The notes: a model not told the origin generated them from the letters alone. Positions 7,864 through 16,382 are shown, counted from the stretch's first letter. The stretch is 64,000 bases of DNA from Candidatus Dormiibacterota bacterium (GCA_035544955.1 DASZZN010000041.1:62001-126000); one strand, 5' to 3'. Made by a program: numbers and translations.

Positions 7864-9806
7864 CCTGCCTTCCCAATGATCCGGCCGGCAAGCACGATCG
7901 TGATGGCCCCCAACGCGACGACACCCGCGAAGAGACCGATCAGCAGCTGGCGAGCTCGCACCTGCGCCAGCCAGCCGCGCGGCTGCCCGGCGAAGGCGAC
8001 ACTGTCCGCGATCAGGTCCAGGGCCCCATCCACGACGTGCGTCTCGACCCATCCCGTGGCGCGGCTGACGGGGAGCAGGACGAAGGCGGCGCCAAGCCGG
8101 TAGGCCCGATCAACGAAGAGCCCCTCCCCCATCACCCGGCGAACAGGCTGAAGCGCGGCCGGCACGGCCAGCCGGCGCGCGTACACCAGCCAGCCCACCG
8201 CCGCGCCGGCGACGGCGGTGACGGCGATCACGACGGCTGCCACGTAGTGCGAGTTGGGCAACGGTACGCCCGGGAATGTGATCAACGCGATGGGATCGGT
8301 CCGCACCCCGAACCCGCGGAACCCGGCGATGATGCTGGCGATGGCCAGCAACGACATGGCGAAGGCGATGCGGCCGCCGGCGTCACGAATCCGCTCAGGG
8401 TCGAAACGGCGCCGGCGGGCCGTCTCGCCGGTGAAGACGAGCGCGAAAATCCGAACCAGCGCCATCGCGCCAAGAAAGGTCACCGCCACGATCACCACGA
8501 TCGCCAGCGGGCTGCTCAGCGCGAGCCCCTTCGACATGATGGCGTCCTTGCTCCAGAAGGTGCTGAACGGAGGAATGCCCGCGCCGGCGGCAACCGCAAT
8601 CAGCATCAGCCAACCCGTGAAGCGCATCCGTCCCCACAACCCGCCCATCTCCGCGAGCCGCTCGGTGCGGAGTTCGCGGATGATCACACCCGCGGCGAGG
8701 TAGAGCAGTGCCTTCGGCCAGGCGTGGGTAAAGAGCTCGAAGACGCCGGCGCCATAGGCGCCGATGCCAAGCGCCAGCAGCATCAAGCCGAGTTCGGCCA
8801 TGGTGGTGTAGGCGATCGCGCGTTTCAGGTTGTCCTGGAAGAGCGCCCAAAGTAGGCCGAGTACCGCCGAAAGCGCGCCCGCGATGGCGAGCAGCGCGAG
8901 GGCTCGAGGGCTGACGTGGAACAGCGCGTAGGTGCGGGCGATGAGATACACGCCACAGACCGCGCTCCCGGCGGAGTGGATCAGCGCCGCGGCCGGCGCC
9001 GGTGCCTGGGCGCTGCCCGGCAGCCACACGTGCAGCGGGAAGATCGCCGATTTTGCCGCCGCGGCGATGAAGACGAGGATCGCCATGATGAAGAGGCCGT
9101 TCGAGCCGACGCGCCCGCCGGTGTACTGGCCCGCCAGCGTCTGGAAGTTGAGCTCGCTGAAACGAAAGTAGATGTAAGCGACGGCGGCGAGCAGCGCGAG
9201 GTCACCGATCGCCGAGATGATGAAGGCGCGGGTGGCGGCGGACGTCGCTTCCTCGCGCTGCCACCAGTGAGCGATCAACAGGTAGGTCGACACCGTCACC
9301 ATCCCGAAGAACAGCAGCATTTCGAAGTAGCTGAGCGACAGCGTCACACCCAACATCGCGAAGGTGGCGAAGAGAAGGACGCAGAAGAAGCGCACGACGC
9401 CATCCTCCCGGCGCATGAAGGAGAGGGCATAGACCTGGACGAGCAGACTCACCAGGACGACCGCGAGCCCCGCGCTCGCGGCCAGCGGATCCGCCAGGAC
9501 CCCCCATGGCAACGTGAACTCGGAGGCAGCACCGGACTGCCCCGTGAAGAACTGAAGAAAGGTGGCCGGCCGCTCGAGGTGCAGGGGGTGGGCGACCTCG
9601 ATCGCGACAACGAGCAGCGCGCAGATCAGCGAGGCCAGCGTGAAAATGATCGAGATCGCCGCACTCACTCGCCGCGAGTCGACGGTGAAGGCCAGAATGA
9701 CGAGGAGCGCGACCAGCGGGAGCAGTAGCGCGAACTGCGCCAGCAGGGTAGGGCTCCAGGTGTCGAGTGGCCCTTTGGGCGCCGCGGCAAGCAGGCTGAG
9801 CATCAC
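7860..9806 (-). CDS. nuoL: NADH-quinone oxidoreductase subunit L
   Basis: 648 residues, the largest antiporter-like subunit of complex I. Visible hallmarks are SYFEMLLFFGMVTVSTYLLI and FPLHVWLPGSAQAPAPAAALIHS (residues split here by position only), the latter holding the conserved HVWLP and H residues of the proton channel, then a long C-terminal part with the lateral helix. Start is GTG at 9806 or ATG at 9803. It begins 11 bases after nuoK and overlaps nuoM by 4. Length is typical for the family. Confidence 0.94.
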   Translation of the reverse strand: MMLSLLAAAPKGPLDTWSPTLLAQFALLLPLVALLVILAFTVDSRRVSAAISIIFTLASLICALLVVAIEVAHPLHLERPATFLQFFTGQSGAASEFTLPWGVLADPLAASAGLAVVLVSLLVQVYALSFMRREDGVVRFFCVLLFATFAMLGVTLSLSYFEMLLFFGMVTVSTYLLIAHWWQREEATSAATRAFIISAIGDLALLAAVAYIYFRFSELNFQTLAGQYTGGRVGSNGLFIMAILVFIAAAAKSAIFPLHVWLPGSAQAPAPAAALIHSAGSAVCGVYLIARTYALFHVSPRALALLAIAGALSAVLGLLWALFQDNLKRAIAYTTMAELGLMLLALGIGAYGAGVFELFTHAWPKALLYLAAGVIIRELRTERLAEMGGLWGRMRFTGWLMLIAVAAGAGIPPFSTFWSKDAIMSKGLALSSPLAIVVIVAVTFLGAMALVRIFALVFTGETARRRRFDPERIRDAGGRIAFAMSLLAIASIIAGFRGFGVRTDPIALITFPGVPLPNSHYVAAVVIAVTAVAGAAVGWLVYARRLAVPAALQPVRRVMGEGLFVDRAYRLGAAFVLLPVSRATGWVETHVVDGALDLIADSVAFAGQPRGWLAQVRARQLLIGLFAGVVALGAITIVLAGRIIGKAG

Positions 9807-9817
9807 GTCCGCGACCC

Positions 9818-10126
9818 TTACCCGCGGTCCGCGTCGATAGCCAAGCTCCGGTGTTCACGGTAGATCAGCGCCGCCATCGCAAGCCCGACGGCGAGCTCGG
9901 CGACGGCCGTCGCGCCGGCGAAGATCGCGACCGCTGCGCCCGACGTCGCATTCCCCGCACCGAGTCCGAAGCGGGCAAACGCGATGAACGCGATGCATCC
10001 GGCGATGAACATGAACTGGGTGCCAATCAGCATCAGCACGGCGCTGCGCCTGGCGATGACCGCGAAGGCGCCGACCGCGAAGAGCGCCGCCGAGGCTGCC
10101 AGGATCAGGTTGAGCCCCGCGTTCAT
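9818..10126 (-). CDS. nuoK: NADH-quinone oxidoreductase subunit K
   Basis: 102 residues with three hydrophobic helices, as expected for NuoK, a small core subunit at the hinge between the quinone module and the antiporter subunits. It starts MNAGLNLILAASAALFAVGA and contains EL near residue 80 in a helix (VAELAVGLAMA), consistent with the membrane glutamate of this subunit. ATGA overlap with nuoJ. It is somewhat diverged from typical NuoK (the usual first-helix glutamate region is less clear), so the identity leans partly on its position between J and L. Confidence 0.85.
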   Translation of the reverse strand: MNAGLNLILAASAALFAVGAFAVIARRSAVLMLIGTQFMFIAGCIAFIAFARFGLGAGNATSGAAVAIFAGATAVAELAVGLAMAALIYREHRSLAIDADRG

Positions 10127-10686
10127 CGGCGTGACCCGCGCGCTCGATCGCGCTCTCTGGTGGAGGGCAGGGTGGGGGCCGCGAGCAGCAGTCCGCTGCC
10201 CAGCGCGGCGGAGGCGAGGATGACAACCAGGACCGCCAGGCCAACGACGTAGGTATTGGTCAGCGTCGCGCCGAATCCGGTCGCCGCGCTCGTGGTCGCG
10301 CGAATCGGCCACGACGTGGTCGCGATGACCACGATCAGCAACGCCAGCAGGGCCGCGGCCACGGCTCCCCCGACGATCCAATCACGGCTGAAGGGCTCCT
10401 GGGTCGACTCCAATCCGGCCGTTTGGCGTAGCAGACCGACCAGGAGCGCCGCGCTGACCGTCGTGAAGACCAGCAGCTGGGCCGCGAACAACAGGAAGGG
10501 GGCAATCGTGAGATAGAGCAGCGCGACGAGCACCATGGTCGCGGCGAAGGCGCCGATGGCGTAGAGCGTGTTTCGAAGCACCACGCTCGCCAGTGCGCTC
10601 GCCAACATCAGCAGCAGGACCGCGTAGATCAGGATCACCAGCGGCGCCGAGGTGATGGGTTGCGGCAGGGCGCCGTTCAGCAGCAC
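10123..10686 (-). CDS. nuoJ: NADH-quinone oxidoreductase subunit J
   Basis: About 187 residues with five hydrophobic segments, including the NuoJ-like stretch LRNTLYAIGAFAATMVLVALLYLTI. First gene of the nuoJKLMN operon. The start is chosen at GTG 10686 because a TAGAAT -10 box ends 8 bases upstream; a TTG at 10704 lies upstream of that box and has no ribosome site. NuoJ forms part of the proton path near the quinone site. No nuoA-I genes are upstream: the neighbouring genes are secreted proteins on the opposite strand. Confidence 0.85.
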   Translation of the reverse strand: MLLNGALPQPITSAPLVILIYAVLLLMLASALASVVLRNTLYAIGAFAATMVLVALLYLTIAPFLLFAAQLLVFTTVSAALLVGLLRQTAGLESTQEPFSRDWIVGGAVAAALLALLIVVIATTSWPIRATTSAATGFGATLTNTYVVGLAVLVVILASAALGSGLLLAAPTLPSTRERDRARGSRR

Positions 10687-10694
10687 GGGCTGAG

Positions 10695-10700
10695 ATTCTA
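10695..10700 (-). promoter_or_regulatory. -10 box of the nuoJKLMN operon
   Basis: TAGAAT on the minus strand, 8 bases before GTG 10686, five of six bases matching the consensus. It implies a leaderless operon transcript. No good -35 is visible. Confidence 0.4.
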
Positions 10701-10817
10701 TCAACGCCGTCGGCAGGCGCTCAGCGACTGTCCCAGCGGGGTTGCCCTTTTGGGTATCCGTTCGTGCAATTTTCGGCTGGTAGGCCCTGGTGGCTAGAAA
10801 TCACTCGTTGTTGCGGC

Positions 10818-10877
10818 TACGCTACCTGCACCGCGGTCCGTCTTCAGCGACAGACGCGGTCGGGCCTTTAAGGAGGG
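10818..10877 (+). promoter_or_regulatory. Promoter, leader hairpin and ribosome site of the secreted-protein operon
   Basis: TACGCT (10818-10823) is a likely -10, with a weak TAGAAA -35 seventeen bases upstream. The predicted mRNA start falls at the foot of a hairpin, 10830-10860 (ACCGCG/CGCGGT outer stem, TCCGTC/GACAGA inner stem with one mismatch and one bulged G). A strong AAGGAGGG follows at 10870-10877, four bases before the ATG. The hairpin may protect the 5' end or tune translation. Confidence 0.35.
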
Positions 10878-10881
10878 AACC

Positions 10882-11544
10882 ATGGCTGTTGGAGGGAAGC
10901 GACCGGGTCGCGTGCTTATGATTGCCGCCGCTGCATTGCTCTGCGTCGGCTCCGGCGTAGCTGTCGGCCGGTTACCGGCGTGGGGCCAATTGGTCAAGGC
11001 GCCGGTTTCGGCGTCGTCGTCCCAGGCCTCCAACCACCACGCGGCTGCGCCGGTCCAGGGGATCACGGTCCACGGATGGTGGACGATCAACGTACTGGAC
11101 CGGAGTGGGCGGTTGGTCGCGTCGCGCCAGCTCGAGAACGCGCTCACAACTGGTTCGTACAGCGGTGATCAGGTGCTTGCCCTGTTGCTGACGCGCCAGA
11201 GGTCGATGGGTGCGTGGGAGCTCCTCGCTTATTACGCGAACAGCGCGAGTGCGGTAGTGCTTAGCAATGCGACGGACGATCTTGGCCTTAACGGTCCCCT
11301 GGACGTCAGCGGCGCTACCCCCGGGCACGTCATCTTGAGCGGGAGCTACACGGCGCAGGCGGACATCAGCTTCAATAAGGTCTTGACAGGCATGTACCCG
11401 TGCCAGGCATCAACCGCGCCGGCCACTTGCCTATTTGCCTCCACGGGCATCTATTCCAGCTTCACGTCCACAATTCTTTCGCCACAAGTTCTGGTATCGA
11501 ACGGCCAGATCGTTCAGTTCAAGGTGGATATCAGCTTCTCCTAA
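10882..11544 (+). CDS. Secreted protein of unknown function
   Basis: 220 residues. The N-terminus (MAVGGKRPGRVLMIAAAALLCVG...) is a positively charged, hydrophobic export signal or membrane anchor. The mature part carries GWWTINVLDRSGRLV and QLENALTTG, then a beta-rich region ending GQIVQFKVDISFS. I have the impression of a recurring family of exported beta-rich proteins with a W-T-V-D-G...FENAL core, but I cannot name it. A strong Shine-Dalgarno precedes the ATG. It is 28 bases upstream of the repeat-rich surface protein on the same strand, so the two are probably co-expressed and may act together at the cell surface. Confidence 0.65.
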   Translation: MAVGGKRPGRVLMIAAAALLCVGSGVAVGRLPAWGQLVKAPVSASSSQASNHHAAAPVQGITVHGWWTINVLDRSGRLVASRQLENALTTGSYSGDQVLALLLTRQRSMGAWELLAYYANSASAVVLSNATDDLGLNGPLDVSGATPGHVILSGSYTAQADISFNKVLTGMYPCQASTAPATCLFASTGIYSSFTSTILSPQVLVSNGQIVQFKVDISFS

Positions 11545-11572
11545 TCCACTACTTAAGAGATCGAGGACGTCG

Positions 11573-13648
11573 ATGAGGAGGAAGTTCGCTTGGGCGTTCC
11601 CGGCGATCTTTGCCGTGTCCGCGGCGGCCAGCGCGCTGACGGCGCACGCAAGTGTTCCGCAGCTGCTGAACCAGCTGGAAGCCATCGTAGTGCACGACGT
11701 GGTGGGGCTGGTGGGCTCTGTGCTCTCCAACCAGAGCGAGCCCGTTGCTGTGACCGATACGGTCAGTCTGGTCCCGGCCGCCCTCACGAGAGATGCCGAG
11801 CTAATCCACGTAGGCGATGCGGTACTCCTGATGCCGGCGGTTCGGCTTACGGTTTCCGAGGCGATCAGGGTCACGGACGTGATCCCGGACGTGACGCCGC
11901 CGACGGTCACATTGACGACGAAACCCGCGAATCCGACCAAGTCCAACCAGGCGACCTTTACATGGACGATCACCGATCCCGACAACAGCAGCGGCTTCAC
12001 CTCCTTCTGCAAGCTCGACACAGGCAGCTTCGGATCGTGCGTGTCAGGCGTCGCCTACACACAGCTCAGCGACGGCCAGCACACCTTCACGGTCCGCGCG
12101 GCGGATGCCGCGGGGAACCGCAGTCAGGACGTCAGCTACGCCTGGCAGGTGGACACGACGGCGCCGACCATCCAGTGCGCGGCGCCAGATGCGCTCTGGC
12201 ACGCGACCGATGTCTCACTGACGTGTACGGCCGCCGACTCTGGGTCCGGCCTGGCAAATCCCTCCGATGCCACCTTCACGCTCTCGACGAGCGTTGCGTC
12301 CGGGAACGAAACCGCGAACGCCTCGACTGGCTCGCACCAGGTCTGCGACGTGCTCAACAACTGCGCGACCGCCGGCCCGATAAGCGGCATCAAGGTGGAC
12401 AAGAAGCCGCCAACGATCACGGCCGGTGCGATCACCACGACCGATAGCCAACCGTATGTGTCGGGCGCCTGGACCAATCAGAGCGTGCGGGTTAGCTTCG
12501 CATGCACCGACGGCGGTTCAGGAGTGAACGCATCCACGGTCACCCCTCCCGTGACGCTGAGCGCTGATGGGAAGGACCAGTCAGTAAACGGGAGCTGCGC
12601 CGATCTGGTGGGCAATAGCTCCTCGACGTCGGTAACGAACATCGACATCGATAAGACGCCTCCGTCGATTTCGTTCATGGGTCAGACACCCCCGGCCAAC
12701 GCTTACGGCTGGAACAAGACCAGCGTCACCCTCACGTGGGGCTGCACGGACGCGCTGTCCGGGCCGGTTGCGGCCAGCGTGACCTCCGCGATCGCAACCG
12801 AGGGCAGCAATCAATCGGCGACCGGGACCTGCACCGACCTGGCCGGAAACAGGGCGAGAGCCGTGCAGGGCGGCATCAACATCGACGAAACGGCTCCGGT
12901 CCTGAAGGCGACCGCGACGTCTGCGGATGGCAAGCCCTACACGAGCGGGACGTGGACGGACCAGACGGTCACCGTCAGCTTCAGTTGCACCGACGATCGC
13001 TCGGGCGTGGCGACGCTATCCAGCCCGGTCACGATCTCGACCGAAGGCGCCAACCAATCGGCGACCGGGACCTGCATGGATAAGGCCGGTAACGCCGCTG
13101 CCCCGGTGACCTTCGGCGGCATCGACATCGACAAGACGCCGCCGACGACGACCTTGACCAGCCAGCCCGGACCGCTGAACGGGCGTCAGCTGGTGACCGT
13201 GACGGCACATGTGGTCGTCAATCCCGGCGCCATTGCCTTCGACGCCACGTGCTACGACTCCTTCGGCATCAATGCCGTCTTCTCGGCAACCGACAACCTG
13301 GCGGGCGTCACCGCCATCAAGTACGGCTTTGCGAAGGTGACCTCCGGGCAACCGCTCCCGAATCCGGCGCTTAACACCACGATCACCGGGACCTCCGGCA
13401 CTGTGCCGTTCCTGACCAGCGGCGCCTACATCCTCAATTACGCCGCGGTTGATCAGGCCGGCAACCAGGGGGCAACCGAGACGCGCTGGATCTTCGTCAA
13501 CGCGCTCTTTGGAATCGGCTGCGCGACGACCCCGGTACCTGTTGCCAGTCTGCCGTCATCGGGCACGGTGACGGTGAGCGGCTCAATTCAGATAGGCAAA
13601 TACCACATCCCGTTCAGCTTCAGCTTCGCGTATCCAGGCCGTGACTGA
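11573..13648 (+). CDS. Repeat-rich secreted surface protein with Ig-like domains
   Basis: 691 residues. Signal peptide about 1-26 (MRRKFAWAFPAIFAVSAAAS...AHA). Residues 36-107 are four consecutive 20-residue repeats opening E-x-I/V-x-V-x-D. From about 108 to 560 come several Ig-like modules, each introduced by a D-T/K/E-x-A/P-P motif and holding cysteine pairs (FSCTD...GTCMDKAGN). A C-terminal beta-rich region has no anchor motif such as LPxTG and no clear membrane helix. The start ATG 11573 gives a proper signal peptide; the open frame further upstream belongs to the previous gene's shadow. Likely an adhesin or structural surface protein; no enzyme domain seen. Confidence 0.75.
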   Translation: MRRKFAWAFPAIFAVSAAASALTAHASVPQLLNQLEAIVVHDVVGLVGSVLSNQSEPVAVTDTVSLVPAALTRDAELIHVGDAVLLMPAVRLTVSEAIRVTDVIPDVTPPTVTLTTKPANPTKSNQATFTWTITDPDNSSGFTSFCKLDTGSFGSCVSGVAYTQLSDGQHTFTVRAADAAGNRSQDVSYAWQVDTTAPTIQCAAPDALWHATDVSLTCTAADSGSGLANPSDATFTLSTSVASGNETANASTGSHQVCDVLNNCATAGPISGIKVDKKPPTITAGAITTTDSQPYVSGAWTNQSVRVSFACTDGGSGVNASTVTPPVTLSADGKDQSVNGSCADLVGNSSSTSVTNIDIDKTPPSISFMGQTPPANAYGWNKTSVTLTWGCTDALSGPVAASVTSAIATEGSNQSATGTCTDLAGNRARAVQGGINIDETAPVLKATATSADGKPYTSGTWTDQTVTVSFSCTDDRSGVATLSSPVTISTEGANQSATGTCMDKAGNAAAPVTFGGIDIDKTPPTTTLTSQPGPLNGRQLVTVTAHVVVNPGAIAFDATCYDSFGINAVFSATDNLAGVTAIKYGFAKVTSGQPLPNPALNTTITGTSGTVPFLTSGAYILNYAAVDQAGNQGATETRWIFVNALFGIGCATTPVPVASLPSSGTVTVSGSIQIGKYHIPFSFSFAYPGRD

Positions 13649-13659
13649 ACGGCCCTCGC

Positions 13660-14439
13660 TCAGTATTCGACCTCGCCTTCACCCGGTGCCCAGTAGGTCT
13701 CTTCCTTGATCGCGGCGTGCTCGAAACCACAGCGACGCATGATGTCGCGGACGTTGACGATCATCCCGGGATTGCCGCAGAGGTACACGGTCGTGTCCTT
13801 GGGTGCCAGGTTGAGGCTGTCGGCGTACTTGCGCACCAGATCGTCCACCCTCCCCCGCTCGCCCTTCCATTCCGGATCCTCCCAATGCCGGCTGATGGTC
13901 GGAATGTAGTCGACCCACGGATAGTCGCCGGCCGCCTTGTAAAGCTCTGTGTCGTAGCCGAACTCGTTCGACTTGGACACCCCCTGCAGGATGACCAGAC
14001 GAAAGGGTTGCGCCAGCCGGCCCTCCTTCAGATCGAGCGCCAGGGTGCGGACCATACTGATGTAGGGCGCGATCCCGGTCACGGTTGAGACAAGGAAATG
14101 CTGGCTGTGCCCCGACTTGACGTCGACGTTGAAGATCCCCTTCGCCTTCTTGCGCATGAAGACGCTGTCGCCGGCCTGTAACTCGTATAGCTTGGGCGAC
14201 AGCGCGCCCTCCGGCACCTTCTCGATGAAGAATTCGAGTTCGGGCTCGTACGGGCTGGAGACGATCGAGAAGGCCCGCTCCAGCACCTTGTCATGGTTGT
14301 CGACTCCGAAGGCGACGTACTGGCCCGCCTTGAAGGCGAGCGGCTCGGGCGGCTTCATCCAGACTGACCAGAGGGTCGGCGAATAGTCCTGTCGCCGCGT
14401 GATCGGCGCCATCATGTACTTCTCGGGGTCTGCGGCCAA
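13660..14439 (-). CDS. fpr: Ferredoxin/flavodoxin-NADP+ reductase (Fpr type)
   Basis: 259 residues from a TTG at 14439; ATG codons at 14415 and 14412 are alternative starts. The FAD domain shows AGQYVAFG and RAFSIVSSP (the RxYS/T flavin-binding motif), and LEFFIEKVPEGALSP matches the E. coli Fpr fold. The NADP domain shows STVTGIAPYISM and YLCGNPGMIVNVRDIM. It moves electrons between NADPH and ferredoxin or flavodoxin in the cytoplasm. It is the last gene of the moaD-NIL-mnmA operon, suggesting it may feed electrons to sulfur or Fe-S chemistry there. The FAD-stacking C-terminus has a YW (EETYW) close to the end plus a short acidic tail. Confidence 0.85.
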   Translation of the reverse strand: MAADPEKYMMAPITRRQDYSPTLWSVWMKPPEPLAFKAGQYVAFGVDNHDKVLERAFSIVSSPYEPELEFFIEKVPEGALSPKLYELQAGDSVFMRKKAKGIFNVDVKSGHSQHFLVSTVTGIAPYISMVRTLALDLKEGRLAQPFRLVILQGVSKSNEFGYDTELYKAAGDYPWVDYIPTISRHWEDPEWKGERGRVDDLVRKYADSLNLAPKDTTVYLCGNPGMIVNVRDIMRRCGFEHAAIKEETYWAPGEGEVEY

Positions 14440-14449
14440 GGCCCCTATC

Positions 14450-14746
14450 CTATTCGGCGCCGGCCTCGCCGGGCGCCTGACCGAAGATCAAGTCGAGCGC
14501 AACCCCGAAGACGGCCAGCACGATTCCGGCGGCCGCGAAGCTGAAGGTCGCGCCACCGGAAAGGTAGCCTCGGCCCCAGAGCGTGCCGATGAGGAAGAAG
14601 AACATGCCCAGCACCGCCAGCCAGTAGGAGGGCCGGCCGGCCCACGCCAGCTTCGCCGCCAGGACGCTGCCGAGACAGGTCAGATACACGAGGCCGATCA
14701 ACGCGAAGGCCAACGGGTGCCAGGTGCCGGCGAGGAGTCGCGTCAC
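14450..14746 (-). CDS. Small membrane protein of unknown function
   Basis: 98 residues with three or four hydrophobic segments ([60 protein letters not shown]) and an acidic end GEAGAE. It starts with GTG in a GTGA overlap with the mnmA stop, so translation is coupled. I do not recognise the family. Its place between mnmA and fpr suggests only co-expression. Confidence 0.6.
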   Translation of the reverse strand: MTRLLAGTWHPLAFALIGLVYLTCLGSVLAAKLAWAGRPSYWLAVLGMFFFLIGTLWGRGYLSGGATFSFAAAGIVLAVFGVALDLIFGQAPGEAGAE

Positions 14747-15831
14747 CCGTCGCCCGCAGCGATCGGCCCTCCACCGATCACGCGGTCGCTGTCATAGAAG
14801 ACGGCGGCCTGACCGGGGGCCAGCGCCCGCTGCGGGTCATCGAAGTCGACGCGAGCTTGCTCACCCAGCGGCGTCACCAGGGCCTCCGCGAAGCGGGCGT
14901 GCGAGCGGACCCTGACGCTCGCTCGAAAGGCCGCTCGAGGTACCTGGCCGGCGACGTAGCGGACATCCTCGAGCCGGCAGCTGGCGCGCAGCAGCTGCTC
15001 GGGACCGCCGATCGTGACCGTGTTGCTGGCGGCATCGATGGTGCGCACGTATTGCGGTGGCGAGTCCGGCCCCCCGCCCTGGAGGCGAAGGCCCGAGCGC
15101 TGGCCAACGGTGTACATGGCGATCCCATCGTGTTCGCCGACGACGGCACCACGCTGATCGAGGATGGGGCCCGGCTGAACGCGCTCGCGGAAGCGGTCCT
15201 TCAGCAAGCTCCGATAGCTGCCATCGGCCACGAAGCAGATCTCCTGGCTCTCCGGCTTCAACGCCGTCGCCAGGCCGAGAGCCCCAGCCTTCTCGCGCAC
15301 CTCGACCTTGGACCAGTCACCGACCGGAAAGCGCAAGACCCCGAGCTCCTCCTGGCCGAGCTGGTAGAGCACGTAGGACTGGTCCTTCCGCTCATCGACG
15401 GCGCGCCGAAGCTGGTAGCCGTCGGATCCCCGGTCGATGCGTGCGTAGTGGCCGGTCGCCAGCAGGTCGGCGCCCAGCGCGAGCGCCTTGCGCAGCAGGA
15501 GCCCGAACTTGATCGTCTCGTTGCAGCGGATGCAGGGATTGGGCGTGCGTCCCTTAAGGTACGCCTCCGTGAACGGGTCGATCACCGAGGTTCGAAAGTC
15601 CGCCTCGAAGTTCAGCACGTAATAAGGAATGCCGAGCCGGTTGGCGACGCGGCGCGCGTCCTCGACGGCGTCGAGCGAGCAGCAGCCGTGATGCTTGTCG
15701 AAGTCGCGGATCGCCATCTCCTTGGGCCAGAGCTGCAGCGTGACGCCGAAGACCTCATGGCCTTCGTCTCGCATGATGGCGGCGGCGACCGACGAGTCGA
15801 CGCCGCCGCTCATCGCGACGGCGACCTTCAC
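14743..15831 (-). CDS. mnmA: tRNA-specific 2-thiouridylase
   Basis: 362 residues, GTG start. It activates U34 of Lys, Glu and Gln tRNAs with ATP and inserts sulfur to give 2-thiouridine. The N-terminal PP-loop [11 protein letters not shown] binds [15 protein letters not shown] and the [15 protein letters not shown] block carry the first catalytic cysteine; [13 protein letters not shown] carries the second; the C-terminal beta-barrel domain is complete. Length is normal. It overlaps the NIL-domain gene upstream (GTGA) and the small membrane gene downstream (GTGA). Placement behind a MoaD-like sulfur carrier suggests that carrier may be its sulfur source. Confidence 0.95.
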   Translation of the reverse strand: MKVAVAMSGGVDSSVAAAIMRDEGHEVFGVTLQLWPKEMAIRDFDKHHGCCSLDAVEDARRVANRLGIPYYVLNFEADFRTSVIDPFTEAYLKGRTPNPCIRCNETIKFGLLLRKALALGADLLATGHYARIDRGSDGYQLRRAVDERKDQSYVLYQLGQEELGVLRFPVGDWSKVEVREKAGALGLATALKPESQEICFVADGSYRSLLKDRFRERVQPGPILDQRGAVVGEHDGIAMYTVGQRSGLRLQGGGPDSPPQYVRTIDAASNTVTIGGPEQLLRASCRLEDVRYVAGQVPRAAFRASVRVRSHARFAEALVTPLGEQARVDFDDPQRALAPGQAAVFYDSDRVIGGGPIAAGDG

Positions 15832-16058
15832 GGTAGCTCCAGCTTGTCGACCCCGAGCCCGCGGCTGCGGCAGTACTCGAGCGCCCGTTCGACCTCGGCG
15901 TCCTCGCCGTCAAGGTCGAGCTCGACCCAGCCGGTGTCGGTGCCGACGTCGGCACGCCGAATGTTCGTCACGACTTTGAATTCCTGGCCAAGGCGGTAGA
16001 TGACCGGGTCATTTCGAGTGTCGCCGCGAAACGTCAGGCGCACCGTCGTTCGCGCCAT
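15828..16058 (-). CDS. Stand-alone NIL-domain protein
   Basis: 76 residues matching the NIL ligand-binding domain best known from the C-terminus of methionine ABC transporters ([53 protein letters not shown]). It has no transporter or ferredoxin part, so it is a small soluble ferredoxin-fold protein. It lies 8 bases after the MoaD-like gene and overlaps mnmA. Function unknown; sensing or binding a sulfur compound such as methionine or cysteine would fit its neighbours. Confidence 0.8.
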   Translation of the reverse strand: MARTTVRLTFRGDTRNDPVIYRLGQEFKVVTNIRRADVGTDTGWVELDLDGEDAEVERALEYCRSRGLGVDKLELP

Positions 16059-16066
16059 GGCGGCGG

Positions 16067-16342
16067 TCAGCCCCCGGCGACAGCCGGGACGATCGAAAGG
16101 TCGTCGCTGTCCTTCAGCGGCGTCTTGAGCCCGGACCCGAAGCGGATGTCTTCGTCGTTCCGGTAGATATTGATGAACTGGCGGAGCTCTCCCTTGTCGT
16201 CGTAGAGCCGTTCCTTGAAGCCCGGGAACTTCTGGTTCAGCTCGTCGAGCGCCTGCGACACGTTGCCGGCATCGACCTCGACGATGGCCGCGCCCCGAGT
16301 CAACTGGCGCAGCGCGCCGGGCACGCGAATCTTGACCGCCAT
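16067..16342 (-). CDS. MoaD/ThiS-family sulfur carrier protein
   Basis: 91 residues of the ubiquitin-like beta-grasp fold ending in the diagnostic Gly-Gly (VPAVAGG), which is adenylated and thiocarboxylated so that the protein can hand over sulfur. IYRNDEDIRFGSGLKTPLKDSDDLSIVPAV is typical of the archaeal/thermophile MoaD-like subgroup (given here as a feature of residues 59-89). First gene of the operon with the NIL protein and mnmA; no molybdopterin genes are nearby, so a role in tRNA thiolation, cysteine synthesis or thiocarboxylate chemistry is as likely as molybdopterin. Confidence 0.88.
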   Translation of the reverse strand: MAVKIRVPGALRQLTRGAAIVEVDAGNVSQALDELNQKFPGFKERLYDDKGELRQFINIYRNDEDIRFGSGLKTPLKDSDDLSIVPAVAGG

Positions 16343-16351
16343 GTGGTGGTC

Positions 16352-16382
16352 ATTATAAGTAGGTAAGCCCTTGGCCCTTACC
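16352..16382 (-). promoter_or_regulatory. Promoter and inverted repeat of the moaD-mnmA operon
   Basis: A perfect TATAAT (minus strand, 16352-16357) ends 9 bases before the moaD ATG, so the leader is at most a couple of bases. Just upstream lies an inverted repeat, GGTAAG-N9-CTTACC (16362-16382), covering the spacer and -35 region: a plausible operator. Confidence 0.5.

Noticed and set aside
8916-9728. 270-codon open frame on the plus strand
   Set aside because: Antisense to nuoL; Gln/Asp/Arg-rich shadow.
11678-13200. CRISPR-like or satellite array
   Set aside because: The repetition is at protein level with diverged codons inside an open frame with a signal peptide; the DNA repeats are not near-identical.
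14857-15999. 380-codon open frame on the plus strand
   Set aside because: Antisense to mnmA and the NIL gene, whose motifs are complete.
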